Source: Reticulascus tulasneorum
Taxonomy: Eukaryota; Ascomycota; Sordariomycetes; Glomerellales; Reticulascaceae
Reading direction: 5' to 3'
NCBI GenBank assembly: GCA_001557505.1
Contig: LSAX01000004.1
Span: 1,178,001 to 1,242,000, forward strand
Length of the DNA stretch: 64,000 bases
Below, in pieces: positions 1 through 10,305 of the stretch (position 1 is its first letter; each line of letters opens with the position of its first letter). The position numbers and the translations under genes were made by a program. The notes below the pieces were generated by a model. The model was not told the origin of the DNA and searched no databases. It worked only from the letters and a program-made list of their open reading frames with translations.

Positions 1-423
1 ATTCTTCCGTCTAGCGGGCAAAATTAATTCGCCGTGCAAATCTAAGCAGTACATCTATTAAGAAGAGATTCAAAGTTGAGGAGTGAAAGTCATGCATCTG
101 GATGTCCTCTGCGGAAGAGCTCCACATTCCCTCTTTAGGGGGGGCGGAGGCTCGAAACTCCACGTCACTGCACCCAATCGCGCCGATCCATTAAAGATCG
201 GGATTCCCGCCAACCAGGAGCGGGATATTAACCGCAAGCAACTTCAATAGCGGTGCTAACCAGTAAGAGGGGTGTGGCCGGTGAACACCCGTTGGCGGGA
301 TGGTGTTCTTTAGCCGCACCGACGGCTGGTGATGAGAAGCCAAAATTGACTTAAATATGGCTTCGCCGCCATCAACAACATGTCTTCAGGCCCTACAGTT
401 CTCGATCCAACTATCACGCAAAT
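1..423 (+). promoter_or_regulatory. Upstream region of CE1 esterase
   Basis: This is the non-coding 5' flank of the esterase that starts at 424. A TATA-like TTAAATAT lies at 351-358, about 70 bases before the start codon. A GCGGAG at 144-149 fits the CreA consensus SYGGRG, and a GGCTAAA on the minus strand at 309-315 fits the XlnR/Xyr1 consensus. These matches are short, so chance occurrence is possible. No ORF here looks coding. Confidence 0.4.
309..315 (-). promoter_or_regulatory. Candidate XlnR/Xyr1 binding site (GGCTAAA)
   Basis: Read on the minus strand the sequence is GGCTAAA, a match to the GGCTAR element bound by the xylanolytic activator XlnR/Xyr1. It lies about 110 bases upstream of a secreted CE1 esterase, a family whose members are classical XlnR targets. 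The link is inferred from motif and context only. Confidence 0.35.
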
Positions 424-1359
424 ATGCAGGTTCCCAGAATTCGTAGGCTCCTCGGCGCCGTGGCGTCCCTGTTACCAGTCCTTGTCTCGGCGGCTTCACT
501 GCAACACATCACCGAGAACTTTGGACCAAATCCCACGAACGTGAGCTTCTATCTTTACGTTCCAGACAAGGTTCAACCATCCGCCCCTCTAATGGTCTAC
601 CCACATTGGTGCCACGGAACAGCTCTCGATGCCTTTAACAACAAGCCGTGGAAGTCTGTCGCGGACAAACTAGGTTTCATCACCATCTACCCCTCCACAC
701 CTTGGACTGCAGACTACTGCTGGGATGTCTCCTCGCCCCAGACGCTTACACACGACGGCGGTGGTGATTCCCTCGGTATCGCAAGCATGGTTCGCTGGAC
801 GCTCGCCAAGTACGATGTTGATCCAGACCGCGTCTTCGTCACAGGCGTCAGCTCCGGCGCCATGATGACCAACGTCCTCATAGGCTCCTACCCCGACATA
901 TTTGCAGCTGGCTCTGCCTTTGCCGGTGTTCCATTTGGTTGCTATGCCGCGAACGGTTACGCAGTCTGGAGCGACGCCTGCGCCAAGGGCCAGGTCACGC
1001 ATACAGCTGCAGAATGGGCCTCGATTGTCAAGGCTGCGTACCCAGGGTACACAGGCCCGAGACCGAAATTGCAGGTCTTACATGGCGATTTGGACGACGT
1101 GTTGAATGTGACGAACTACTATGAGGAGATCAAAATGTGGACGGCCGTGTTGGAAATTGAGGCCAGTGCCACCGCTGTAGAGAAGGATACCCCGCAGACA
1201 GGGTGGACGAAGAACGTGTTCGGCGAGAAGGGGTTATTTGAGGCTTTCCTGGCACGGGGGGTGACGCACAATATTCCGGACCAGGTGGATGAGGTTATTC
1301 GTTTCTTTGATCTAGATTGCATAGGTGGTGCGTGCTTCTCGAGGAAATCACTATTGTAG
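424..1359 (+). CDS. Secreted CE1 esterase (acetylxylan/feruloyl esterase type)
   Basis: Single-exon gene of 311 residues. Residues 1-24 form a signal peptide (basic start, hydrophobic core, VSAAS), so the product is probably secreted. The alpha/beta-hydrolase fold of carbohydrate esterase family 1 / PHB-depolymerase-like enzymes is shown by the nucleophile elbow GVSSGAMMTN (Ser143), HGDLDD with likely catalytic Asp224, and GVTHNIP with His282. Known relatives remove acetyl or feruloyl groups from xylan. The protein ends shortly after the catalytic domain: there is no Ser/Thr linker and no CBM1 cellulose-binding module, unlike some family members. Cysteines at 63, 99, 173, 186, 299 and 304 could form disulfides. 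The flank carries candidate XlnR and CreA sites. The substrate cannot be decided from sequence. Confidence 0.88.
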   Translation: MQVPRIRRLLGAVASLLPVLVSAASLQHITENFGPNPTNVSFYLYVPDKVQPSAPLMVYPHWCHGTALDAFNNKPWKSVADKLGFITIYPSTPWTADYCWDVSSPQTLTHDGGGDSLGIASMVRWTLAKYDVDPDRVFVTGVSSGAMMTNVLIGSYPDIFAAGSAFAGVPFGCYAANGYAVWSDACAKGQVTHTAAEWASIVKAAYPGYTGPRPKLQVLHGDLDDVLNVTNYYEEIKMWTAVLEIEASATAVEKDTPQTGWTKNVFGEKGLFEAFLARGVTHNIPDQVDEVIRFFDLDCIGGACFSRKSLL

Positions 1360-2294
1360 GAGCTATTTTTTCTGAGGAGTCTTTAAAAAGATATTGTACG
1401 CTGTCTCTAGATGCAATGATCAGCTTACCAGTCACATGGACAGAAGATCTTGAGCTCTATTTCAAGACTCAGAATTATGCTCCACAATTCCAAAATGCTG
1501 TATGACACTTCAGGTGATCAATGCCAGCTAGATTCGGCTGTTTTCAGCGTCCTACACCTCTCTTCCCTCGATTTGACTTGGATAGCACGTGGAGCACGCG
1601 GCCCAAATGGAAAGTTAGGGTATGGTAGGAAGCGTGCGTTTGCTATGGGTGATTATCCAGGTCTGCAGCTGGAACTTTGAGCTATTTATGCTCAGTAACC
1701 ATTCTTGTCCAGCCTCATGCCCGATAGCTCTCGGACCAAAACGCTCTATTCTCGCTCACGTACTGATGCTGGCCTAGGTCCCGAAGCTCGGTGAGCGGGT
1801 AACGGACAGATGCCTCGCGGCCCGGCCCTGTCTTGAACGTCAGATTCGGACACTTACACATGATTGCCTGCGTTGGGAATGATTAGCGGCGCAAAACGAT
1901 TGGAAGCAAGACCATGCTATTTCGGTACCAGTGGCCATCACATGTACCCGTACGATCCGCTTCATTTTTTCATCACCAACAAAAACTTCGGGCTGACCAA
2001 TAGCCTTGAACACAAAGTCGAAAGCCGGCGAGACGGCCGGGTGGTTGTATGGCGCGAAATAGGCGCCGCCGAATCCGCCGTCATGAGTGATGACCTGAGT
2101 AACCGATGCAAATCGCTTTTAAGATCGCGAATTTTCCGGTGTTTATGGCGTCGCGTCACTTACAATGCTTCCCATCACCCCGTCCGTCCGCCTGCCTCCA
2201 AACTTCTTCCCAGGGAGCCCTAGACTCACCTTTATAATTTGTTGATGCTACGGCGCCTTGATCTCGCCGCAGAGACAAGCTCGCTGTTTACGCA
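1360..2294. other. Intergenic, no supported gene
   Basis: About 0.9 kb between the esterase and the kinase-like gene, both on the plus strand. It contains the esterase 3' region and the kinase promoter. Open frames up to about 119 codons exist, but they have no recognisable domain, overlap each other on both strands, and look like chance. Confidence 0.5.
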
Positions 2295-3832
2295 ATGTCT
2301 TCCAAGTCAAGGTCCCTTTCCATGGATAAGGATGACTTGGTTTGGCAGAAACTCGATAAGGCAACTGAGAAGTGGGATAAGTGGGATAAGTCGGCTCGCA
2401 CAAAGAAGAGGTACCGGGCTGTCTGCAATCTCATCTTGAAGTATAAGGGTGGCCACGCAAAGTTGATGCATCCAGCGGTTAAGGGCGGATACAACATTAT
2501 CTACCGCCTTGAATACAAGGACGGTTCATCGGCTGTTATGAGGGTTCCAATCAAAGGTACACCATGGGCTCTACGATTTACTGCTCTAGTAAACTCACTG
2601 GAGTAGGCACTGTCTCGTTTCCTGACGAGAAAGTTCGCTATGAGGCAGCCACAATGCGATATATTGCCGCCAATACCACTATCCCAGTCCCGCACGTTTA
2701 CTATTACGGGACTGCAGCCGATAATGCCACAGGTCTAGGCCCGTTTATTATTATGGACTACATCGAGCACCACCAGAACATGTCCAGGGAGCTTCTTGAC
2801 CCGGAACGCGCAGCAGATAAGCGTCCTACGCTGGACCCAGATATCAGCGAGGAGAAGCTCGAGATTCTGTACTCCCAGATGGCTAACATCCTGCTTCAGC
2901 TGTCCTCCTTAAAGTTTCCTCGAATCGGCTCACTCGTCGAGAAAAAAGACGGGAGTCACATTTCCGTCCACGGCCGGCCCTTGAACGTGAATATGAACGA
3001 TCTCATTGTGCACACCAATGCACCAGCAAGCATCCTGCCAAATCAGACCTACACCTCTGCGGACCAATGGTATAGTGCCCTCGCCGATATGCACATAGCT
3101 CAGCTTGAGTTCCAACATAACGATGCCATAGAAGACGAGGGCGATGCACGCGACAAATACGTCGCTCGTCAGCTCTTCCGGAACCTCGCGGCCGAGAGGC
3201 GCCTCGCGTCAGAGCCGGAGTCAGACGGCAGCTTTAGATTATTTTGTGAGAACTTCAGTCCAGCCAACGTTCTCCTCGACAAGGGACTCCAGGTCGTGGG
3301 TGTCATCGATTGGGGCTTCGTCTATGCCGCTCCCAAGCGGTTCAGTTTCGACCCCCCTTGGTGGTTGCTTCTGGAAGAACCCGAGTACTGGACCGGCGGG
3401 TACCACACGTGGATGGAAGCTTACGAGCCTCGGCTTCGGACCTTTCTGCGCGTGCTGGAAGCCGAGGAGAGGATGGCGGCTGCAAACATCACGGAGAAAT
3501 TCGGCGGCCTGTTGCTGGCGCGCGGTGGAAAGATGGAAGTGCCGCTCTCTAAGCGCATGCGCGAGAGCTGGGAGAAGCGGACGTGGATGCTCAACTACGC
3601 TGCTAGGAAAAGCTGGGCCTTTGATTTCATTTGGTGGAAGTTCCTTGATGAGGGCTACCTCGGCCCCAACGAGAGTCAGGACTGCCAGGCGAGGCTGGAG
3701 TTTCTCTCCGGGCCTCAGAGGGAAGTGATGGAGGCGTTTGTGGCGCGCAAGATGGAAGAGAGCACGAATTGGGAGATCGTCAAGTGGAGGGACGGGGATG
3801 CAGCAGAGCGTCTGGCTGAGCTGCTTGTTTAA
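2295..3832 (+). CDS. APH-fold (aminoglycoside phosphotransferase-like) kinase, altered active site
   Basis: Two exons, 2295-2556 and 2607-3832, split by a 50-nt intron, give 495 residues. The join makes a continuous N-lobe: GGYNIIYRLEYKDG (65-77) runs into MRVPIKG and SFPDEKVRYE. The C-lobe carries the family signature FCENFSPANVLLD, with Asn308 as metal ligand, followed by VIDWGF, whose Asp322 corresponds to the DFG Asp. In active relatives the first motif reads HGD or CDD at this point, so the catalytic Asp is Asn303 here. This very large fungal family (PF01636) phosphorylates small molecules or has unknown roles, and despite its name is rarely linked to antibiotic resistance. The protein is probably cytosolic, with no signal peptide. 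It converges with the regulator at 4007-5628. With Asn303 it may be a pseudokinase or have very low activity. Confidence 0.82.
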
Positions 3833-4006
3833 TATTTGTTCTCGCCTGCTGAAAATCCATATTGGAGAGCTACTGCCTTCGTGTGTGAGGCTGCCATGCT
3901 ATGGACTGACACAGACTATAGTTTAGTCAAGATGCTTGTGGTGTCAAGCTGTTACCAGCTAGATTCATTTCGACAAAATGAAGCTAGGAAACAGTCAAAT
4001 GTTCAA

Positions 4007-5628
4007 CTAGCATCCCGTAACGTTCTGATATACGGAGCTACAGCCTGCATTCGTGAAATACATCCCCCACCCTCTTTCAACCGCCTTCAAAGGGCTCTTC
4101 TTGTCTTGAATTGACATCAGTCGCAATAATGAGGTAGCGCTCCAAGAGCTGCTGGATATCCCTGTCAGGAACGACGTCACCTTTTCCAAGACCTCAGGAT
4201 CCCGAGACTTATAGATAACAAAGCCTATGGCTTTGAGTGCGCTGATTTCCAAAGCTTTGGTCTTAGCACCTTGGAGCTTCTTGCCTGCTAATAGTCTTTC
4301 CGTCTCGCTGATTATTTCCAGGTAGATGGGTGTTATTGCGGGAAGCACGTTCGAGTCTTGCCGGTGATGCTTGTGCAGGCTGGAGAGAGTCTCAAGATAC
4401 AAGGACTCAAGCGTGATAGCTTGCAAGTAGCCGCAGATGTTTTCTCCTTTTGCACAGTGCGCAGCATGAAGCACAGGAGCAAAGCTGGTGCGCCAGCGGC
4501 GCAAGACGGCAAATACTTCTGTCCAATATACGCCTAGGTCCTCGTGTGGGACAGTTTCAAAAGGCTCGAATGTATGTAATCTCACATTCCCGTCCTGTAG
4601 CCTCTGTATCGGAAAATATTGGGCCATGTCCCACCATCTTGAAGCTTCGACGATACCGGAAAACTGTGGGGGCATGTCCTGCACTAAATACCGGCGATGC
4701 AGCATTGGGCAGCTGATTTGCATGTTGTGACTGGATTCGGATGCATCGAGACCAAGATCCGGGGCCCAAGGATGTGTTGCGAGTCTCTGCAGCTGGTCGA
4801 AAATGGCGGTCGCAAGCTCGTTGAGCGGCAGCTCTGCAGGTGACAGACCAGTCTCCTTTGAGCGCCGATGGAGATATTGCTCCATTATGCGACACCCGTG
4901 ATTGAAGTGTGCAAAAGCTGCTTGGGTGTTCCCATGTATCCATTCGTAAGTGACAAAAAGTAGCGAAGTCAGGATTGTCATGAGCAGGCTATTATTCGAC
5001 GTTTCAACTCGCTTAATAGCTCGTATAGTACGGTCATAGTGTTCAAGGGACAAGCGGTAGTGAACGTTATCGTACGTGTCACCTAATCCCGGGTTGTGCA
5101 GAAAAGACATTGCACCAATGGCATAGCAGATCTCTCGTACCGCTAAATCTTGGTGGGCAATTTGCGGAGTAATCTTGCTTAAGACAATCAGGGGAAGGCT
5201 TTCACCTTGCTCGTTCATCGTCAGGAATGAGTTGAAGAAATCCCACTGCTTCTGACCTGCGAATATTGACGTCGCGTAGTTAGGTTCCTCCAAGACTCTG
5301 TTATCGTGGGGAATCGTAACAACAGTTTGGTTCATATGGGTACTTGGCTGGCCCTTGCGATGCGTTATGACGAGAGCGTTGTCGTGGTTAAGATAGCTAT
5401 CACATTTACGGCCAGTTACTTCACAGTTATGGCAGGCTGGCCTGGCCTCGTCGCATTTGATATGCCGCCGCCTAAAGCCGCGTCAGTGATGGGTCTGGGG
5501 GCACAAACTGCCCCGTTGGCTACGCTTCTGGTAAATATGACTTACTTGCATTCTCGGCACCCGGTGCGACTTTTTGGCGCTCTAGCCCTAGTTTTCCTGG
5601 GGCGGTCCGGTAGAGAGAAGACTAACAT
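4007..5628 (-). CDS. Zn2Cys6 transcription factor
   Basis: Two exons on the minus strand, 5628-5546 and 5471-4007, separated by a 74-nt intron (gtaagt...ctttag), encode 515 residues. The intron interrupts the zinc cluster; splicing joins TGCREC to KRRHIKCDE, restoring CX2CX6CX6CX2CX6C near residues 24-51 in an Arg/Lys-rich N-terminus. The remainder matches the fungal-specific transcription factor middle region in style: helical, with YEWIHGNTQAAFAHFNHGCRIM, as in the PF11951-type family. It would act in the nucleus on CGG-type sites. The start at 5628 is the in-frame ATG of the first exon; a start at 5335 would lose the DNA-binding domain. It is divergent from the acyltransferase gene across 712 bp, a common arrangement for a pathway regulator and its target, although this is inference. 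Confidence 0.85.
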
Positions 5629-6340
5629 GCCAGGACCAAGCGGCCTATTCCTAACGAGTCAGTGCCGGGATCTTCGTTACTGTTCAAGTCTCTTCCCCGT
5701 GTACGCTGAGAACACATGCCTTATACGTCTGCATCTAGCGGGGTCTTCCATGCCGACAGCGCCAATGACAGAGGCCGGATGAACGGCTTTAAGGCCTACG
5801 GAGGTGTTGCACTTAAATTTGACGACTTGAATACCGAACCAATCGCGAGCACAAAATGGGTATGGCCGAGTGAGACAAGTACTGGTCTAGAAAGCCGACG
5901 AACTCAAGAGCTATTCATCCGATGTTAGGAATGCTGCTTCCATGTTATGCTGCCCATTCGTAACACTCGTGATGTCGTCTGGGAGGAAAGGCAATGAAAG
6001 TGCCAGCCCCTTAAGAATTATCACGTCCGATGGATGGATCCAGTAACAAGGATCTAAATCCTGCAATAACCCGATTGCTTGGTCAGGCCCGTGCACTAGC
6101 CTATGCCACTCTGCATCGGCCAATCACGTACTCAGGAGTCCGTATTGCCGCTTTGGGAAGTGTTAGTGGATATCGTCTTTGATCGGAGCATGTCTGCTAC
6201 ATACGAAGGAAGCTCCGCTTGATGGTTTACTAATGAGCAATAACTAGCAGATTTATCGTCCATAGAAATACAGAGCTCATACCGTCCTCCGACCATCGAC
6301 TTTCGCGTCTTTCTGGACATGATCCTGTCCGCTCAACATC
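5629..6340. promoter_or_regulatory. Shared divergent promoter region (regulator / acyltransferase)
   Basis: The 712 bp lie between two divergent start codons. CGG-type half-sites of the kind bound by Zn2Cys6 proteins are paired at 5776-5786 (CGG-N5-CGG) and 6282-6291 (CCG-N4-CCG), the latter 50 bp before the acyltransferase ATG. Short overlapping ORFs here have no recognisable domain. Confidence 0.3.
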
Positions 6341-7987
6341 ATGGAGAGCTTAAAGATGGACGGTCGTGAGCCAACTGCCCCCCATTACACAGTCGTTCGC
6401 AAGACCAGTAAGCAGGTCTGATTACAGCCAATCTAGCGAAACGCTCCCCTGACACGATATCCAGATTTTCTCGAGCGCATGTATTACTTGCACCACCGGC
6501 TTGGACTTCAATCTAACGTGCTTGTATCTGCGTCCTATCGTCGTCCAGTCGTAGGAAGCAATGGGCTTTCCAAACAAGTCGTGCTATCTGCCCTCCGAAG
6601 GATCGTCGCCGCATATCCCGAACTTGGTCTTGTTGGAGTGCCAGGGCCATCAACGACAGCCGGCAGACACATCCTTTCAATTGCCTTACTGCACGCCATA
6701 AATGTCGAGAAGTGCGTTGAGTTCATCGATGATGAGGCAGTGGGCGCCGGTTCCGCGTTGTTTGAACGACTGCATGCCGAATGGCTCTGGACTGCCACCG
6801 AGCCGGAACCGGAACAGCCGTGGTGGAAAGTTGTCATAATTGGGCAGCGGGAAGTCGTATTTGTCTTTCACCATCTCGTCTGCGATGGGAACTTTGGACT
6901 CGAGTTCCATCGAAAGCTCCTCGCTGCGCTAAATGACCCAACCCCGTCAGCCATTGTATCGGATTCTCCGTCGACTAATATCATTAAGCTAAATCCTGCC
7001 AAAGTCAGTGTGGGACCAGAGCTGGAGAAGTTCTGGGTGAAAAAGCCAGAAATGGCCGGCCTTATATATACATTCTTCCTTTTCGTTCTCATTCGACTCT
7101 TCTACGGAAATAAGCTGTTATTTTCAGACCTCCCGAAGCCGAGGCCATACCTCAAGGAGGCAATGGCTATTGCAGAGCCAGCACAACGCATTGTAACTCG
7201 AGTCACCAACTTCCGTATCCCACGTGCGCGAATGGATGCGATCATAACCGCATGTCGCGCCAACGGAACCACATTCACTCCACTCCTCAGCGTCATTATT
7301 ATCGGTACTCTGGCGGCAGATTACTACCCAGAGGCAAAAATTGGGTTTTCACGCTATGCCATTGACTTACGGGGCTTGGCTCCCCTTGATCATGAGTCGG
7401 CCGAAGGAGGCGCGTTACTGAATTTCGTGGGAGGCGAGCTTGATGTGACCTGGCTCGGAAAGTACCGTCGCGCCTTCCAACCGAAACTGAATCAAGAGAA
7501 AGGCGATGAAGTTCAGGCAAATCTGGATGCTGCAGCCGTGTGGACGCTGGTCAAGAGTTACGGAGCTCATATCAGGAAAGCCAGGGAAGGGTCATCACCA
7601 CCAGCACTACAAGGGTGGCGATCTGGCAATGCTCTGGGCTCAGATCTCGAGGAAGCAATAGCCAAGAGTTACCCATCTCTAGGGTTTCATTTGCATAACA
7701 CGATGTTAATCTCCAACTTGGGCGCCTTCTCTGGTCAAGTGGAAATCCCAGCCGCCGATGCAAAGAATCCGGAAGAAGCATGGAGCATCGACGATGTACA
7801 GTTTTCGGTTTCAGCTGTCCATGGAGCTGTTGGCTCTCACAGTATCGTGTTTAATGTGGTGGGCATGAAAGGCGGCGACACAACTATCAATGCATGTTAT
7901 GAAGAGGGGATTGTTCCCGACGGCTTGCCCTTAGAAATTTTGGATGATGTTATGGCCAGAATAGAGGATCTGATCAAACTTAAATAG
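6341..7987 (+). CDS. Alcohol acetyltransferase-like enzyme (AATase/BAHD-type HxxxD)
   Basis: Two exons, 6341-6407 and 6465-7987, with a 57-nt intron (gtaagc donor, CTGAC branch, ccag acceptor), give 529 residues. The small first exon adds 22 codons ending VVRKT; splicing continues into NFLERMYYLHHRLGL, the usual N-terminal style of the family. An acyltransferase catalytic motif HHLVCDG has His159 and Asp163 (HxxxDG). A hydrophobic segment at about residues 221-237 could hold it to a membrane. The family (PF07247-like; yeast Atf1/Atf2 are distant members) transfers acetyl from acetyl-CoA to alcohols or sterols. The true acceptor is unknown. It pairs divergently with the Zn2Cys6 gene at 4007-5628, which may control it. 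An alternative start at 6479 would remove the conserved ERxYY-like start region, so I prefer the spliced model. Confidence 0.82.
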
Positions 7988-8525
7988 GTTCGATAAGAGT
8001 TGTGAGGGTAAATTTGGAGTGCAGTCAAATAGATACGTAAAGGACTGGTGGGATTTTCAACCACATCAACAGAGTGCAAAGACCTGATGTGAAGGGTAAA
8101 TGGAAGCGTCTTGGACATTCAAAGCGACGGAGTCCGACCAGGAGATGCATTATAGACAATATTATTCGTCTGACGTTCGAGAGCCAAGGGGCTTCTGCCC
8201 AAGCTGGCGCGGTGCGCGGAGGAACTTGTCGGGATATCCGAGCACCATTATTAGGCTTGGCGGCTATGATTGAGCTTAAACCTGGCTTCCAATACAGTGA
8301 AACAACCTTCATTGTCAAGACAATAATTTCAGTCTTGGGAGGCACGTAGCAATGTGCAACCGCCGAACGTTGTGTGATTGCGCTTAGAGGGTTTCTCGAC
8401 CCGTTTATTGCATGAAAAATCATTTTAAAGCGGTTATTCGACAACCAGCAACTTTCCCCTTTTGGAACAAGAGAAATTGTCGAACTGTCCAGGACTAAGG
8501 GCAACGATTTGCCAACCAGACCTCA
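7988..8525. other. Intergenic, no supported gene
   Basis: A 538-bp spacer between two plus-strand genes, containing the acyltransferase 3' region and the promoter of the methyltransferase-like gene. The ORFs here (one of 159 codons on the minus strand, one of 91 on the plus strand) overlap each other and have no domain. Confidence 0.5.
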
Positions 8526-10062
8526 ATGATGTCGCTCCGGTGTTCTATCAGACCAGGAAGCTTCCAAAGACAGCTAAATAGACTGATTGGCTGCAGAAGG
8601 ATATCTGGGAAGGTCATCCAAGGTAAGATTCAATCCTGGTGCTTGTTCGAACCTCCAACTAATTATCTGTCACAGAGCACGATGTGATCCTAATCCAACA
8701 ACGCGGCTCAAGAGGCGCTCCGAAGTTCCACCTCTCCAGTCCAATTTCTGCATCGGCAGATATCCGACTCAGCTATGGCGCGACGGTCAAAGGCTCCGAT
8801 ATTATCGGCAAACAGACACTTGACACAGTGATGGACACGAGGGGCAGGCCGGTCCGGTTACACGAGGTCCCGTTGGCAACTTACATCACCAATGTAGAGC
8901 GGATGGCGAGTCCGGTATGCTTTCAGAGTACCCTTATAGGGGCACGTGCATGTGGCTGACGACCCTAGGGTAGATATACCCTCATGATGCCAACATGATT
9001 GTCTCTTTCCTGGACTTGAACCTCCCGGTCCCAGGTGAAGATCCCGAAGCGGATTCGGCACCCCCGGTTGAGATATTCGAGGCTGGCACGGGCACGGGAT
9101 CTGTGACTCTACACCTGGCGCGTGCTATCCACGGTGCAAACCCACCCGTTCCATTGGAGTTGCGGAAGGCGTTGAGCACAGTACCATATGCCATGGGCAA
9201 CTTACCCAAGGAAGCGCCACTTGATACTGACCCGGAGCCGGAGGCAGCCGCTCATTTGCCTGAGTTCGACCAGCCGGAGCTGCAGACTGCTTATGAAACC
9301 TATCTGTCCAGTCGTCGTGCAATCATCCACACACTAGACATCAACCCTTCATTGAGCCGGCAAGCACATAAATCTGTTCGCCAGTTTCGGCGTGCGCAAT
9401 ACCTCCTGGACATCACGTTCCACCTCCGCACCATCCGATCTTACCTGAAGTCCCGTCTATCCAAAACCAACAATGAGCCGTTTCTCTCACACGCAATCCT
9501 TGATCTCCCCGCTTCGCAAGACCACGCCGATGTAGTGGTCGATGCTCTCCGGTTAGGCGGAAAGCTGGTCGTCTTCTACCCGTCCATTACGCAGATTCTC
9601 GAGTTCATTGTATGGGCCCAGGAGACAAAGCAGCCCATCATGCTGGATCGGGTGGCCGAGTTAGAGCCCTCGACCTCGTCTATGGAAGGCGGCTTTCGAG
9701 ATGGCGGAGGCGGTCGCGAATGGGACGTGAGGGTCACTTCGGCGCGGAAGAAACCCACGCGAGAAGCTGCGGATGTCGAAGCAGATGAGACAGCCTTGGA
9801 CCCGAAGCTGGTGCAAGTGTGTCGCCCGAAAGCGGGATCGATGCTGGTGGGCGGTGGCTTCATCGCTGTCTTCAGACGGGGCACTCCAAGAAAAGGCGCC
9901 TCCGAACCGGAGGCTGTCGGTGTGCAGGCGAATATTGAAGGAGTAGAAACACCATCAACTGCAGAATCTGCCGTCGATGCCAGTTCCGCTACAGAAAATG
10001 CGGATAGTACAACGGCACAAAAGGATCCAGCCTTGGAGAACAGCCGTGACGGGCCGATATGA
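8526..10062 (+). CDS. tRNA m1A58 methyltransferase-like protein (TRMT61/GCD14 superfamily), likely mitochondrial
   Basis: Three exons, 8526-8622, 8676-8914 and 8974-10062, with introns of 53 and 59 nt, encode 474 residues. The first exon gives about 32 Arg-rich residues with no acidic residues (MMSLRCSIRP...), which looks like a mitochondrial presequence. Exon 2 holds the N-terminal beta domain typical of the TrmI/Trm61 family (GRPVRLHEVPLATYI). Exon 3 opens with IYPHDANMI and then the SAM-binding loop FEAGTGTGS (about 147-155), a second-strand acid in HTLDIN, and AILDLPASQDHAD, equivalent to the family DLP-P motif. The known reaction is N1-methylation of adenosine 58 in the T-loop. The C-terminal 60 residues are low complexity. 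Cytosolic Trm61 works with Trm6, while the mitochondrial TRMT61B type acts alone; the presequence suggests the latter. It converges with the RBR ligase gene. Confidence 0.8.
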
Positions 10063-10305
10063 CATCACATGCCACCACTGGTCAGTGGCTCTGAGCCTTG
10101 TCATTCGCATGCACTCAGCCCATGTATCAAACGATTTTTGGCGCCGGTGGGCGTCCAATGTATAAATTACGGCGAGGTTACAGCCCTTATGTACAATATG
10201 TATTATAGATGTACTGCTGAACAATAGCAACAGTTACCTCTTCTCAGACCTGCAACTCACCAGTTGGGCTACCTCCCCGCACCAAGAATAGACTCCTTGA
10301 TCCAG

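Noticed and set aside
2295..3832. Antibiotic resistance gene
   Set aside because: The APH fold is shared by a huge family of fungal proteins with other roles, and the catalytic Asp is absent here.
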